Assembly: GCF_030127105.1 (NCBI RefSeq)
Contig: NZ_CP126161.1
Span: forward strand, 2,728,001 to 2,792,000
Direction: 5' to 3'
Source: Haloarcula pelagica
GTDB lineage: Archaea; Halobacteriota; Halobacteria; Halobacteriales; Haloarculaceae
DNA length: 64,000 nucleotides
Shown: positions 9,526 through 19,975 of the stretch, piece by piece
Numbering within the stretch: position 1 is the stretch's first letter
How the letters are laid out: each line of letters opens with the position of its first letter
Translations under genes and position numbers: made by a program
Notes under the pieces: model-generated
Database searches by the model: none
Told to the model about the DNA's origin: nothing
Seen by the model: the letters and a program-made list of their open reading frames with translations, nothing else

Positions 9526-10062
9526 ATGACACGAGTAGCACTGGAGATTCCGGAGGACGTGACCGCCGAGATGGACCATCTCGACCTCACCGTCGAGGGT
9601 CCAAACGGCAGCGTCACGCGACGGCTCTGGTACCCCGACATCGATGTCTCGGTCGACGGTGACGAGGTCGTCATCGCGTCCGAGGAAGCAGACGCGAAGA
9701 CCAACTCGACGGTCGGGACCTTCGAGAGCCACATCGAGAACATGTTCCACGGCGTGACCGAGGGCTGGGAGTACGAGATGGAAGTCTTCTACTCTCACTT
9801 CCCGATGCAGGTCGACGTGGAGGGTGACGAAGTCGTCATCGAGAACTTCCTCGGCGAGAAGGCCGCCCGTCGCACGACGGTCCACGGCGACACCGAGGTC
9901 CAGATCGACGGCGAGGAACTCACCCTCTCTGGCCCCGACATCGAGGCCGTCGGCCAGACCGCCGCGGACATCGAACAGCTCACCCGCGTCAACGACAAGG
10001 ACGTTCGGGTGTTCCAGGACGGGGTGTACATCACCCAGAAACCGAACCGAGGTGACGCCTGA
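9526..10062 (+). CDS. rpl6: Ribosomal protein L6 (uL6)
   Basis: This 178-residue protein comprises two related alpha/beta halves, as expected for L6 near the factor-binding stalk base. The opening [19 protein letters not shown] and the motif [16 protein letters not shown] (about residues 23-38) are archaeal L6 features. Its stop shares a base with the rpl32e start. Confidence 0.97.
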   Translation: MTRVALEIPEDVTAEMDHLDLTVEGPNGSVTRRLWYPDIDVSVDGDEVVIASEEADAKTNSTVGTFESHIENMFHGVTEGWEYEMEVFYSHFPMQVDVEGDEVVIENFLGEKAARRTTVHGDTEVQIDGEELTLSGPDIEAVGQTAADIEQLTRVNDKDVRVFQDGVYITQKPNRGDA

Positions 10063-10904
10063 TGGCAGACAACCCCGACAACAAGAGCAGTGACGCCGAC
10101 GCCAACGAGGAGGCGCTGACGCAGGGTGACGGCCCCGAGGCCGACATCGAGTCGGAGAAACCCCACGGGGGCGACCCCGAGGACCCCGACCAGGTCGCCG
10201 AGGAAGCCGAAGACGACGAGATGGAGCTGACCGACATCAGCGGTGTCGGCGACGCCAAGGCGGAATCGCTCCGCGAGGCCGGCTTCCAGACCGTCGACGA
10301 CGTTCGCGGTGCCGATCAGTCGGCACTCGCCGAGGTCACCGGCATCGGCAACGCGCTCGCCGCGCGGATCAAGGCCGATGTCGGTGGGCTCGAAGTCGAA
10401 GAGGAGACCGAGGCCGAAGTCGAAGAGGAGGGCGAGGAAGCCGAGCCCGAGGAGGGCGTGGAGACGGAACTCCAGCCCCGCGGGCTCGCCGACAAGACGC
10501 CGGACCTCGACGACGAGGAAGCCCGGCTCCTGACCCAGCGCCACCGGGTCGGGAAGCCCCAGTTCAACCGACAGGACCACCACAAGAAGAACCGCGTCTC
10601 GACCTCCTGGCGCCGCCCGCGCGGCCAGCTCTCGAAGCAGCGCCGCGGCATCAAGGGCAAGGGCGACACGGTCGAGGCCGGCTTCCGGTCCCCGACCGCG
10701 GTTCGCGGCAAGCACCCCTCGGGCTTCGAGGAAGTGCGTGTCCACAACGTCGACGACCTCGACGGCGTCGACGGCGATGCCGAGGCGGTTCGGATCGCCT
10801 CGAAGGTCGGCGCTCGCAAGCGCGAGCTGATCGAAGAAGCGGCCGAGGACGCGGGGATCCGCGTGCTCAACCCGACCTACGTGGAAGTGGAGGTGTCGGA
10901 ATGA
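10062..10904 (+). CDS. rpl32e: Ribosomal protein L32e with helix-hairpin-helix extension
   Basis: At 280 residues this is longer than the bare L32e core. The N-terminal half is acidic and contains two helix-hairpin-helix-like repeats ([16 protein letters not shown] at about 61-76 and [17 protein letters not shown] at about 92-108), a haloarchaeal addition. The basic L32e core follows ([20 protein letters not shown], about 172-191). The protein is archaeal/eukaryote-specific. Confidence 0.96.
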   Translation: MADNPDNKSSDADANEEALTQGDGPEADIESEKPHGGDPEDPDQVAEEAEDDEMELTDISGVGDAKAESLREAGFQTVDDVRGADQSALAEVTGIGNALAARIKADVGGLEVEEETEAEVEEEGEEAEPEEGVETELQPRGLADKTPDLDDEEARLLTQRHRVGKPQFNRQDHHKKNRVSTSWRRPRGQLSKQRRGIKGKGDTVEAGFRSPTAVRGKHPSGFEEVRVHNVDDLDGVDGDAEAVRIASKVGARKRELIEEAAEDAGIRVLNPTYVEVEVSE

Positions 10905-11350
10905 CCGACCTCTCCGCACAGAAGCGTCTCGCGGCGGATGTCCTGGACGTCGGGAAGAACCGCGTCTGGTTCAACCCCGACCGACAGGGCGACATCGCTG
11001 ACGCGATCACTCGCGAGGACGTTCGCGAACTGGTCGACGAGGGCGCCATCCAGGCCAAAGACGCGAAAGGCAACTCCCGCGGCCGCGCCCGGGAACGCCA
11101 GGAGAAACGCGCCTACGGCCACCAGAAGGGAGCCGGTTCCCGGAAGGGCAAAGCCGGCGCACGACAGAACGAGAAGGAAGCATGGGAGTCGCGCATCCGC
11201 GCACAGCGCGAGAAGCTGCGCGACCTCCGCGACGACGGCACACTGACGAAATCGCAGTACCGCGACCTCTACGACAAGGCCGGCGGTGGCGAGTTCGACA
11301 GTGTCGCCGACCTCGAACGGTACATCGACGCAAACCACGGTGACGAATAA
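10901..11350 (+). CDS. rpl19e: Ribosomal protein L19e
   Basis: The 149-residue protein has the archaeal signature [21 protein letters not shown] and a very basic hinge ([20 protein letters not shown], about residues 61-80) that reaches into rRNA and bridges subunits. It overlaps rpl32e by four bases and shares a base with rpl18. Confidence 0.97.
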   Translation: MTDLSAQKRLAADVLDVGKNRVWFNPDRQGDIADAITREDVRELVDEGAIQAKDAKGNSRGRARERQEKRAYGHQKGAGSRKGKAGARQNEKEAWESRIRAQREKLRDLRDDGTLTKSQYRDLYDKAGGGEFDSVADLERYIDANHGDE

Positions 11351-11913
11351 TGGCGACAGGACCACGATACAAGGTGCCGATGCGGCGACGCCGCGAGGCC
11401 CGTACCGATTACCATCAGCGGTTGCGCCTGCTGAAATCCGGCAAGCCCCGCCTCGTTGCTCGAAAGAGTAACAAGCACGTCAGGGCGCAGCTGGTGACGG
11501 TCGGCCCCGACGGTGATCGCACACTCGCGTCCGCTCACTCCAGCGACCTCGAAGAGTACGGCTGGGAGGCCCCGACGGGCAACATGCCCTCGGCGTACCT
11601 CACCGGTCTGCTCGCCGGGCTTCGCGCACAGGAAGCGGGCGTCGAGGAAGCGGTGCTCGACATCGGCCTCAACACCCCGACCCCCGGAAGCAAAGTTTTC
11701 GCAATACAGGAAGGCGCAATCGACGCCGGCCTCGAAGTCCCCCACAACGACGACGTGCTCGCCGACTGGCAGCGCACGCGCGGTGCCCACATCGCCGAGT
11801 ACGACGAGCAGCTGGACGACCCGCTGTACAGCGGGGACTTCGACGCTGCGGACCTCCCGGAGCACTTCGACGAGACCCGGGAGACACTACTGGAAGGTGA
11901 CATCGAACTATGA
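11350..11913 (+). CDS. rpl18: Ribosomal protein L18 (uL18)
   Basis: The 187-residue 5S rRNA-binding protein opens [20 protein letters not shown] and contains [20 protein letters not shown] (about residues 27-46). The archaeal form is longer than bacterial L18, as here. It overlaps rps5 by four bases. Confidence 0.97.
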   Translation: MATGPRYKVPMRRRREARTDYHQRLRLLKSGKPRLVARKSNKHVRAQLVTVGPDGDRTLASAHSSDLEEYGWEAPTGNMPSAYLTGLLAGLRAQEAGVEEAVLDIGLNTPTPGSKVFAIQEGAIDAGLEVPHNDDVLADWQRTRGAHIAEYDEQLDDPLYSGDFDAADLPEHFDETRETLLEGDIEL

Positions 11914-12548
11914 GTGCTGACAACGGCTGGGAACCCCGGACACGCCTCGGCAAGAAGGTTGCCGAGGGCGAGATCGACTCCATGCAGGAGGCGCTGAACT
12001 CGGGGCTTCCCCTGAAAGAATCGGAAGTCGTCGACCAGCTCGTTCCCGATCTGGAAGACGAAGTGCTGGACATCAACATGGTCCAGCGGATGACTGACTC
12101 CGGCCGGCGGGTGAAGTTCCGCTGTGTCGTCGCCGTCGGCAACCGCGACGGTCTGATCGGCTACGCCGAAGGGCGTGACGACCAGGTCGGCGGTGCCATC
12201 CAGAAGGCCATCGACATCGGCAAGCTGAACCTCATCGATGTCTCCCGGTCCTGTGGATCCTGGGAGTGTGGCTGTGGCCGTCCCCACACGGTCGCGCTGC
12301 GCACCAAGGGCAAGGCCGGCAGCGTCGAGGTCGAGCTCCAGCCCGCCCCGCGCGGCCTGGGCCTCGCGGGCGGAGAGACCGTCCGCAAGGTGCTCGAACT
12401 CGCCGGTATCGAGGACATCTGGACCCGTTCGTCGGGCAACACCCGCACGACGGTCAACTTCGCGAAGGCGACGTTCAACGCGCTCCAGAACACGGCCGAA
12501 GCCCGTGTCCCCCAGCGCACCTTCGAGAAGCGCGAGGTGATCGAGTGA
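11910..12548 (+). CDS. rps5: Ribosomal protein S5 (uS5)
   Basis: This 212-residue protein important for decoding accuracy has [20 protein letters not shown] (about residues 57-76), with a dsRNA-binding-like fold, and the conserved [19 protein letters not shown] part. The core is complete. Its stop TGA overlaps the ATG of rpl30. Confidence 0.97.
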   Translation: MSADNGWEPRTRLGKKVAEGEIDSMQEALNSGLPLKESEVVDQLVPDLEDEVLDINMVQRMTDSGRRVKFRCVVAVGNRDGLIGYAEGRDDQVGGAIQKAIDIGKLNLIDVSRSCGSWECGCGRPHTVALRTKGKAGSVEVELQPAPRGLGLAGGETVRKVLELAGIEDIWTRSSGNTRTTVNFAKATFNALQNTAEARVPQRTFEKREVIE

Positions 12549-13012
12549 TGCACGCGCTCGTCCAGCTCCGCGGCGAGGTCAACATGCACACCGACATCCA
12601 GGACACCCTGGAGATGCTGAACATCCACCACGTGAACCACTGTACGCTCGTCCCCGAGACGGACACGTACAACGGCATGGTGACGAAGGTCAACGACTTC
12701 GTCGCCTACGGCGAGCCCAGCCAGGAGACGCTGGAACTGCTCCTGGAGACGCGCGCCGAGCCCGAGGAGGGCGACGCCGATGTCGACGACGAGTGGGTCG
12801 CCGAGCACACCGACTACGACGACATCGCCGGCCTCGCGTGGGCGCTGATCTCCGAGGAGACGACCCTGCAGGACCAGGGGCTCTCCCCGACGCTCCGTCT
12901 GCACCCGCCTCGTGGCGGCCACGACGGCATCAAACACCCCACCAAGGAGGGCGGCGAGCTCGGCAAACACGACACCGACGGGATCGACGAACTCCTGGAG
13001 GCGATGCGATAA
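12548..13012 (+). CDS. rpl30: Ribosomal protein L30 (uL30)
   Basis: The 154-residue protein begins [19 protein letters not shown] at an ATG overlapping the rps5 stop. It has the archaeal L30 pattern MLNIHHVNHCTLVPETDTYN and the C-terminal LHPPRGGHDGIK tail. Long open frames in other phases across it are compositional shadows. Confidence 0.96.
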   Translation: MHALVQLRGEVNMHTDIQDTLEMLNIHHVNHCTLVPETDTYNGMVTKVNDFVAYGEPSQETLELLLETRAEPEEGDADVDDEWVAEHTDYDDIAGLAWALISEETTLQDQGLSPTLRLHPPRGGHDGIKHPTKEGGELGKHDTDGIDELLEAMR

Positions 13013-13500
13013 TGACGAGCAAGAAACGACGGCAGCGCGGCTCGCGAACCCACGGCGGCGGCTCCCACAAGAACCGCCGCGGTGCCGGGCACCGCGGTGG
13101 TCGCGGTGCGGCCGGTCGCGACAAGCACGAGATGCACAACTACCCGCCGCTGGGCAAGAGCGGGTTCAAGCGTCCCCAGAAGGTTCAGGAAGACGTTGCG
13201 ACGATCGATGTCCGCGAACTCGACGAGGACGCCGCCTTGCTGGCCGCCGACGGCGTCGCCGAACAGGACGGCGACACCTACCACATCGATGTCCGCGAGG
13301 TCGTCGACGACGGCCACGAGGTCGACGCCGTGAAAGTACTGGGTGCCGGCCAGGTCCGCAACGAACTCAGCCTCGTCGCGGACGACTTCTCCGAGGGCGC
13401 TCGCGAGAAGGTCGAAGCCGCCGGCGGCGAGACCGAACTGACCGAGCGCGGTCAGGAACGACAATCCCGCAAGACTGACAACGAGAGCGACGAGGAATAA
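13012..13500 (+). CDS. rpl15: Ribosomal protein L15 (uL15)
   Basis: This 162-residue protein opens MTSKKRRQRGSRTHGGGSHK, an extremely basic Gly-rich extension that threads through 23S rRNA in known structures. A compact C-terminal domain follows (VKVLGAGQVRNELSLVAD, about residues 106-123). It is the last ribosomal gene before secY, with a six-base gap. Confidence 0.97.
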   Translation: MTSKKRRQRGSRTHGGGSHKNRRGAGHRGGRGAAGRDKHEMHNYPPLGKSGFKRPQKVQEDVATIDVRELDEDAALLAADGVAEQDGDTYHIDVREVVDDGHEVDAVKVLGAGQVRNELSLVADDFSEGAREKVEAAGGETELTERGQERQSRKTDNESDEE

Positions 13501-13506
13501 CACACA

Positions 13507-14988
13507 ATGACCTGGAAGGATACCGCCGAACCACTGCTCGTCCGGATGCCGGCAGTCCGCCGGCCGGAGGGGCACGTCCCGTTCAAACGGAAGCTGCTGT
13601 GGACAGCCGGTGTGCTCGTCCTCTACTTCTTCCTGACGAACGTGAAGCTGTTCGGGCTGGACATCGACGCCAGTCAGAACATCTTCGGTCGTTTCGGATC
13701 CATCCTTGCCTCCGGGCAGGGGAGCATCATGCAACTGGGCATCGGGCCCATCGTCACGGCGTCGATCGTCCTGCAGTTGCTCGGCGGTGCCGACCTACTC
13801 GGGCTCGACACCCAGAACGACCCGCGTGACCAGATCCTCTACCAGGGGCTCCAGAAGCTCCTGGTGCTCGTGATGATCTGTCTGACCGGCCTGCCGATGG
13901 TCTTTGCCGGGAACTTCCTGCCGGCCGATCAGGCGGTCGCGAGCACGCTCGGTGTCGGGGCGACGGCCGTCAAGGGGCTGATCTTCGCCCAGATCTTCGT
14001 CGGCGGTGTCCTCATCCTGTTCATGGACGAGGTCATCTCCAAGTGGGGCGTCGGCTCCGGGATCGGGCTGTTCATCGTCGCCGGCGTGAGCCAGCGACTG
14101 CTGGGCGGTCTGCTCTCGACACCGTTTATCGGCAACCAGAGCGGCATCCTGCACACCTGGTTCCTGTTCGCGACGGGCGAGCGGGCGATCGGGCCGGTGC
14201 TTGCCACCCAGGGGATCCAGACGCTGTTCGTCACACCCGGTGGCGGACGGCTGCTGGCTCTGATCACGACCGTCCTCATCTTCGCGGTGGTCGTCTACGC
14301 CGAGTCGGTCCGGGTCGAGATTCCGCTGTCGAACGCCCGGGTCAAGGGCGCTCGCGGGCGCTTCCCGGTGAAGCTCATCTACGCCAGCGTCCTGCCGATG
14401 ATCCTCGTGCGGGCGCTGCAGGCCAACGTCCAGTTCCTCGGCCGGATCCTCTGTTCCCAACTCGGGAACACGCTCCCGGCCGGGCTGGGGACCTACGGCG
14501 GCCAGTGTAGCCAGCCCACCGGTGGGCTGTTCTACTTCCTGGCGCCGATCCAGACTCCCCAGGACTGGATGTGGTGGCTTCAGGGCGCGACCCAGCCGAT
14601 CTGGCAGATCATGATCCGGATCGGCGTCGACCTGACGTTCATGCTGATCGGTGGGGCCATCTTCGCCATCTTCTGGGTGGAGACCACCGACATGGGGCCG
14701 GAAGCGACGGCCCAGCAGATCCACAACTCCGGGATGCAGATTCCCGGGTTCCGACAGAACGTCGGTGTCATCGAGAAGGTGCTCGAACGCTACATCCCCC
14801 AGGTCACCGTCATCGGCGGTGCCCTGGTCGGACTGCTCGCGGTCCTGGCGAACATGATGGGTACCATCGGCGGTGTCTCCGGAACCGGGCTGCTGCTGAC
14901 GGTCTCGATCACGTACAAGCTGTACGAGGAGATCGCCGAGGAGCAGCTCATGGAGATGCACCCGATGATGCGCCAGATGTTTGGCTGA
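13507..14988 (+). CDS. secY: Preprotein translocase subunit SecY
   Basis: At 493 residues this is a full-length channel subunit of the SecYEG translocon, with about ten hydrophobic membrane segments starting near residue 30 and the conserved end of helix 2 (IMQLGIGPIVTASIVLQLL). The C-terminal tail MEMHPMMRQMFG is encoded inside the 21-bp provirus attachment repeat. Integration therefore keeps the secY reading frame and stop intact while separating secY from its normal downstream neighbours. Confidence 0.97.
   Translation: MTWKDTAEPLLVRMPAVRRPEGHVPFKRKLLWTAGVLVLYFFLTNVKLFGLDIDASQNIFGRFGSILASGQGSIMQLGIGPIVTASIVLQLLGGADLLGLDTQNDPRDQILYQGLQKLLVLVMICLTGLPMVFAGNFLPADQAVASTLGVGATAVKGLIFAQIFVGGVLILFMDEVISKWGVGSGIGLFIVAGVSQRLLGGLLSTPFIGNQSGILHTWFLFATGERAIGPVLATQGIQTLFVTPGGGRLLALITTVLIFAVVVYAESVRVEIPLSNARVKGARGRFPVKLIYASVLPMILVRALQANVQFLGRILCSQLGNTLPAGLGTYGGQCSQPTGGLFYFLAPIQTPQDWMWWLQGATQPIWQIMIRIGVDLTFMLIGGAIFAIFWVETTDMGPEATAQQIHNSGMQIPGFRQNVGVIEKVLERYIPQVTVIGGALVGLLAVLANMMGTIGGVSGTGLLLTVSITYKLYEEIAEEQLMEMHPMMRQMFG
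14968..14988. repeat. attL, left direct repeat at secY 3' end
   Basis: These 21 bases are the last six codons plus stop of secY and recur at 57860-57880 in the same orientation with a single mismatch (T at 14982, C at 57874). The mismatch is synonymous (Phe). They delimit the provirus on the left. Confidence 0.88.
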
Positions 14989-15168
14989 GGACGCCGAACA
15001 TCTGGAGTACACGCTCCAACGCGCCGGATCGACTTCGAAGCACGAAACTCCGAACATCCCACCGCGGGATGGTTCTCTTCCGCTGTTTTCGACGGGTAGC
15101 GCCCTCTGTGAACCGAATTTCGCTATAGCGACGCCACCGGAAACAGTCGAAACAGGGGGGTGTCCGGC

Positions 15169-15393
15169 ATGAGCCGGAGCTCCTACTCCGGCGACCCGCT
15201 CGATGGCACCGTCCAGTACATCACCGAGCGTCCGGAGCTGGACGATGGGGAGACCGTCGATGTCGTCGACGATCGCCTGGACGCACAGGGTGAGGAGTCC
15301 GTCGAGAACGTCCCGATCCCCAAGGACGAGCTCGACAAGCCCGATGTCGACGGGCAGATGAAACTGTCCGATTTCAAAGAGGGGTGTGGTTGA
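15169..15393 (+). CDS. Small hypothetical protein
   Basis: This 74-residue acidic protein begins MSRSSYSGDPLDG. A G-run (GGGGGG ending at 15160) sits about eight bases before the ATG; a GTG at 15160 is the alternative start. No known domain is recognised. Its stop overlaps the start of the HNH gene, so the two are coupled. The 180 bp between secY and this gene hold no other convincing gene. Confidence 0.55.
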   Translation: MSRSSYSGDPLDGTVQYITERPELDDGETVDVVDDRLDAQGEESVENVPIPKDELDKPDVDGQMKLSDFKEGCG

Positions 15394-16019
15394 TGCCTGC
15401 CAAACCATCGGAGCGGTACAGCGGACCACACCCTTGGCGCGATCCCGTCGTCTTGGAAGAGCTCTACGTCAAACGCGAGCTCAGCATCCACGACATCAGT
15501 GACATCCTCAGCTGCTCGAACGAAACTATCGGGCGGTGGTTGGATAAGCACAACATCGACACGCGGGCTTCTACACGCGAAAAAACGCCGGCGGAGCTAC
15601 AGGACTCGGAATGGCTACGAGAACAGTACGTCGACAGGAACCAGTCAGCTGAGCAAATCGCTTCCGCACTAGGATGTGCGTCGACGACCGTTCGTACTTG
15701 GGTTGATAAACACGGTCTCAAACGACGTTCAAGGTCTGAGGCTCTTAAATCGAGGGCCCTTTTCGAGCCCGCCCGGTATGACACCGATAGCGAGGGATAT
15801 TCCCGATGGCGTGTTTTCAGAGACGGCCAGCGGTATGAGGTCCGAGTCCACCGGCTTCTTGCTGTGGCTGAGGTTGGCGTAGACAATCTCAACGGCAACC
15901 ACGTCCATCACAAAAACGGTATCCCATGGGACAACCGACCGTCTAATATCGAGGTGCTGACGCCTGAGGAACACGGGCGGAGGCACGGTGGGCAGGTTTC
16001 CGGGGGTGAGTCGGCGTGA
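15393..16019 (+). CDS. HNH endonuclease with two helix-turn-helix repeats
   Basis: The 208-residue protein is probably a free-standing homing-type nuclease. Two similar DNA-binding units occur in tandem (LSIHDISDILSCSNETIGRW at about 30-49 and QSAEQIASALGCASTTVRTW at about 85-104). A C-terminal HNH domain follows with HVHHKNGIPWDNRPSNIEVL (about 171-190), containing the metal and catalytic histidines and asparagine. It starts at the ATG overlapping the upstream stop and ends overlapping the primase GTG start. Codon use is less GC-rich than its neighbours, consistent with a mobile origin. Confidence 0.82.
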   Translation: MPAKPSERYSGPHPWRDPVVLEELYVKRELSIHDISDILSCSNETIGRWLDKHNIDTRASTREKTPAELQDSEWLREQYVDRNQSAEQIASALGCASTTVRTWVDKHGLKRRSRSEALKSRALFEPARYDTDSEGYSRWRVFRDGQRYEVRVHRLLAVAEVGVDNLNGNHVHHKNGIPWDNRPSNIEVLTPEEHGRRHGGQVSGGESA

Positions 16020-19000
16020 GCGACAAGACGCCAGCAAAAAAAGTCCGGCAGTACCTTGAGCGTCACCCGGGCGCCACCCGTGCTCAACTGCTCGGTCACT
16101 TTGCCGGCGAGGACGTGACACCGTCTGTGGTCGCGGAGGCCCTCAACGAAACATCCGGTGATGACCCCCAGGTTTCAAGTGAAGATACCGGGGACCGTCT
16201 GAGAAGGTCGCAGGAGCGGTCTCAGATAGACCCCGAATGGGACCGTTGGTCCGGTGCCGACTGGGCCGACCCCGAGGCCGACGTTTACCCACCGGCGCTG
16301 CTCGAACGCGAGCAGTGGATGGGCCACCAAGAGAAGAAACCGTTTGCACCCTGGGCCGATCGCGACGCTCCCGCAGAGTGTAGCGAGGACGGCCACGACA
16401 CTGCAGCAACCTGTGACTGCGACGCACGGTATAAGTGGGGCTACGAGGGCAACTACCTGGACGGCGAGGGCATCGCGATGGCCGAGGTCGATCCCCGTCT
16501 CGACGGCCGGGCCTTTCTCCAGCAACCCGAGGATCCGTTCGCCTACGTCGACGGCGACGATGTGCGCGACCCCGAGACCGGCGACGTGCACCCGGCGTTT
16601 GTCGCGATCCTGGAGCATCTCGGACTGACCTACGCCGACATCTCTCAGTCCGGCAGCGGGGCCCACGCCATCTATCGCGGCGAGCTCCCCGAGGGCGTCA
16701 AGGAGGCCTCCTGGCAGCTCGACGAGGACCCGTGGGGCGACAACGACGACCTCCCCTCCATCGAGATCTACGCCAGAAAGCGTGTCTGTGTGATGACCGG
16801 CGATCACGTTGCCGGCACGCCCACCGAGGTCCGAGAGTGGGACGATGACGTTCTGGAGACGATCGTCCGGATTAACGACGACGTCGCTGCCAGTCAGCAG
16901 GAGCGCGTCGAGGACGTCGACGCCGCTCGCGAGAGCTTCGACAGCTCCGACTACGAACCAGCTGCGACTTCGGCCGACGAGACAACGACCGACATCCGGG
17001 ACATCTTCGCGGCGATCGACCGCCTGGATGCACGGCGAGTCGCTGAAGAGACGATCGTCCACCGCTGGAACGACTCGGCGTCGACGAGCGACGGGGAGCG
17101 GGCGTTCAGCCCGAGTTGGGGGAAGAGTTCGAACGGCACGGCGAACATCGTCAACGACAAGCGCTGGATGGACACCGGCGACCGTGGTGGCTACGGTGGC
17201 CCGGTTGTCATGGCGGCGATCGACGCCGGCGAGCTCGACGAGCGCCACGCTGCCGGTGGGGTCACCGGCGAGACGTGGTGGCGCGGCGTCGAACATCTCC
17301 GTGACCTCGGATTCGCGATCCCGGAGCTGGAGGAGCCCGACGACTACGACCCCGAGCAGACCAGCGGGGGGATCTCCGAACACTGGCCGATCGAAGAGTG
17401 CGAGCCGCCGGGGCTGGATCGCGAGACCGTCACGCCTCGCGAGCGCTGGGACGAGCTCCAGGGCCAGCGCTTCGAGCAGTTCGTCGACGCCGACGGCCCC
17501 GTCGCCTGGGCAGACGACCCCGGCAACGGCAAGACAACGAACGCCGCTATCGGCGCGACGAAGCGCGACCGCCCCCACGCCGTCCTCTTCGACAAGCACC
17601 AGAAGGCCCGGGAGTTTATCGAGGACGAACCCACCGCCGACGACTACTACCATCTGAAAGGCGGAGCACAGAAGCGCGGCGCCGTCTGCATGGACATTGA
17701 TCACGACGACGACCAGGACATGTGTCCCGAGCATGGCCACGCCGCCGACTGCCCGCACATGTGCCCGATCTACGACTTCGGGACCGACCACGAGGGCCGC
17801 AAGCGCTACGAGGCGCTGGCCGGCGAGGTCGGGCCGGTCAAGGCACATCAGATCCTCGCTGATGACCTCCCGGGCCACGACGAGCACGGCCGGTGTGCGT
17901 GGCTGGAGCAGTTCGACGACCTCGGCAGTGAGGATCGCGTCGCCGGCGTCCACCAGTACCAGTTGCTCAAGACAGTGCAACAGCGCGGTTCCGATGGCCC
18001 GCAGCGAGACATCCTCATCGACGAGAGCCCGGACTCGCTGCGCTCCGATCGCCGGGTGACCGTTGAGGACCTCGCTCGCTGTGGCAACGCCCTAGAGGGC
18101 ATGGTCTCGAACGCCGGCGACGACTACCAGGATGCGCTGGGGGAGTTCGCCCGCTTCGCCCGAGATCTCGTCGACGCGATCACTGACCCCGACGCCCCCG
18201 ACACGCTGGCCGACCTGGAGGCGCCCGCCGTCGAGGGCGAGATGATCACCCGCGAGGTCGACCCCGAGGCCCTCCCCGAAGATGTCGACGAAGCCGACAT
18301 CGAGACCAAGACGGTCCGCGAGCACAAGGGGATGCCCGGCGAGGGGTACACGGAGGTCGAGAAGGCCGTCGTCGAGGGGACGATGCTCGAGGAGACGCTG
18401 GCCCAGTGCAAGCTCCACTACAACGAGACGCTCATCGCTCGGATGCGAGACGATCGCTGGTCCGGGACGCCGCTGGTGTTCGACGCGCTGCTGGCCGCCG
18501 CTGCGGCGGCTGGCCTCGACGACGAGAGCGCTCGGAAGGCCATCGCCGTCGCGACGACGCTCGATCACTGCCCGTGGTGTGGCGAGGACGTTGGCTTCGA
18601 CAACGGCGCCCGCCACTGCGAGAGCGCGACCTGTGACTGGCACGAGGCAGACCACAACATTACCCGTCGCGACGGGCCCATCGCACGGGGCCGCGCCGAG
18701 CTCGACCTAGAGCCCGAGAAGGCCGGCGAGCCCCAGGGGCTGTTCTACGAGGAGCTGCCCCAGCCCTCCAGTCTCCCGGACTCGCCGCTCATCCTCGACG
18801 CGACGACGACCAAGCGCAAGATCGCCGGGCTCTATCAGACGCCCGTCGACGACGTTCTCGTCACTGGCGACGAGCCCCAGGCCTTCGAGAACCTCCGGAC
18901 CACGCAGGTCCTGGACGGCCAGTACCACGCCGGGACGATCGACGATAGCGAGAGTCTGCAGGGGCGAATCCAGCGCGTCATCGACACGGCGGCCGACGTC

Positions 19001-19975
19001 CACCAGTCGCCGCTGTTCGTCGTCAAGCGTGGGCTGCAGCCCCACTTCGACTTCCCCGATGACTCGCCAGTCTTGCACTACCACGCTGCCCGTGGGCTCA
19101 ACTTCAACGACTGTGATGCCGTCGTCGCGATCGGCGCGCCCCATCCCCGCGTCGGTGACCTGGAGCGCGAAGCCGAGCTGCTCGCGATGGATCACCCCGA
19201 CCTCCGGGTCGGTGGCGAGGAGCACTCGACGAGGAGCGATACTGCGGATCCCGTCTACCGGAAGCTCCACTTCGAGGACGGCGACGGACAGGGTCGGGCC
19301 GTGCCGACCAAACACTTCAGCGGCCTCACGGGCGACCTCTTCGAGGAGGCTCGCTCCAAGGAGCTCACGCAGGTCATCCACCGCACCCGGCCTGTGCTGG
19401 CCGACGAGACCAAGCACGCCTACCTGCTGACCAACGTCCCGACGGACGTGCCGATCGACGAGGTCGCGTCGTTCGACGAACTCGCCGATCCCATCGAGGC
19501 GATGCTGCCCGTCCCCGAAGGTGCGGTCGACCTCTTGGAGGCCGTCGACGATGTCGTTCACGGTGAGGGTCCCGACGGATTCCGCGCCGATCGGCTCGTT
19601 GAGCGTGATGGTGGGACGATCGCCAACCGCGTCGAGGGCTACCACCGGCTGGCCCAGCTGGCCGGCCTCGACGTGTCCCAGCGGACGGTCTACAACTGGG
19701 TGCATGCGCTAGAGGACATCGGCCTCCTGCAACCCCAGAGCTACGAACAGCACGCTGGGGTGGCCTACACGTGCGATATTGCTACTTTGAAATCGGCGTT
19801 ATCGGTACTGTCCAGTAACGGGAGTTTCAAAGTAGCGGCGAAGCGCCGCTTACGGTCGCTACTGACCGAATCCGAATCTGGCCTTGACTGGCTGGCCTGG
19901 GCGAGACGCGTCTTCGAGCTACGCGGCGACGAATCGGGGGCGGTATCTCCCGGTGGAGGTGCGTCGGGGACGTGA
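16016..19975 (+). CDS. Large viral primase-polymerase/helicase-like replication protein
   Basis: This 1319-residue protein is the largest in the provirus. The N-terminal third contains YLDGEGIAMAEVDPRLDG and SQSGSGAHAIYRGELP (about 205-220), a layout like haloarchaeal plasmid and virus primase-polymerase proteins. A Walker A motif DDPGNGKTT lies at about 499-507 and a Walker B-like DILIDESPD at about 664-672, indicating an ATPase/helicase. A zinc ribbon (CPWCG...CESATC) lies near 852-872. The C-terminal region has a winged-helix-like end (LAGLDVSQRTVYNWVHALED). It starts with GTG inside the HNH stop. Motif-level calls are by eye; the exact polymerase family is uncertain. Confidence 0.72.
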   Translation: MSDKTPAKKVRQYLERHPGATRAQLLGHFAGEDVTPSVVAEALNETSGDDPQVSSEDTGDRLRRSQERSQIDPEWDRWSGADWADPEADVYPPALLEREQWMGHQEKKPFAPWADRDAPAECSEDGHDTAATCDCDARYKWGYEGNYLDGEGIAMAEVDPRLDGRAFLQQPEDPFAYVDGDDVRDPETGDVHPAFVAILEHLGLTYADISQSGSGAHAIYRGELPEGVKEASWQLDEDPWGDNDDLPSIEIYARKRVCVMTGDHVAGTPTEVREWDDDVLETIVRINDDVAASQQERVEDVDAARESFDSSDYEPAATSADETTTDIRDIFAAIDRLDARRVAEETIVHRWNDSASTSDGERAFSPSWGKSSNGTANIVNDKRWMDTGDRGGYGGPVVMAAIDAGELDERHAAGGVTGETWWRGVEHLRDLGFAIPELEEPDDYDPEQTSGGISEHWPIEECEPPGLDRETVTPRERWDELQGQRFEQFVDADGPVAWADDPGNGKTTNAAIGATKRDRPHAVLFDKHQKAREFIEDEPTADDYYHLKGGAQKRGAVCMDIDHDDDQDMCPEHGHAADCPHMCPIYDFGTDHEGRKRYEALAGEVGPVKAHQILADDLPGHDEHGRCAWLEQFDDLGSEDRVAGVHQYQLLKTVQQRGSDGPQRDILIDESPDSLRSDRRVTVEDLARCGNALEGMVSNAGDDYQDALGEFARFARDLVDAITDPDAPDTLADLEAPAVEGEMITREVDPEALPEDVDEADIETKTVREHKGMPGEGYTEVEKAVVEGTMLEETLAQCKLHYNETLIARMRDDRWSGTPLVFDALLAAAAAAGLDDESARKAIAVATTLDHCPWCGEDVGFDNGARHCESATCDWHEADHNITRRDGPIARGRAELDLEPEKAGEPQGLFYEELPQPSSLPDSPLILDATTTKRKIAGLYQTPVDDVLVTGDEPQAFENLRTTQVLDGQYHAGTIDDSESLQGRIQRVIDTAADVHQSPLFVVKRGLQPHFDFPDDSPVLHYHAARGLNFNDCDAVVAIGAPHPRVGDLEREAELLAMDHPDLRVGGEEHSTRSDTADPVYRKLHFEDGDGQGRAVPTKHFSGLTGDLFEEARSKELTQVIHRTRPVLADETKHAYLLTNVPTDVPIDEVASFDELADPIEAMLPVPEGAVDLLEAVDDVVHGEGPDGFRADRLVERDGGTIANRVEGYHRLAQLAGLDVSQRTVYNWVHALEDIGLLQPQSYEQHAGVAYTCDIATLKSALSVLSSNGSFKVAAKRRLRSLLTESESGLDWLAWARRVFELRGDESGAVSPGGGASGT

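Noticed and set aside
13795-15429. 544-codon leftward frame opposite secY
   Set aside because: It is antisense to a clear membrane protein gene and has no domain; stop-poor GC-rich DNA explains it.
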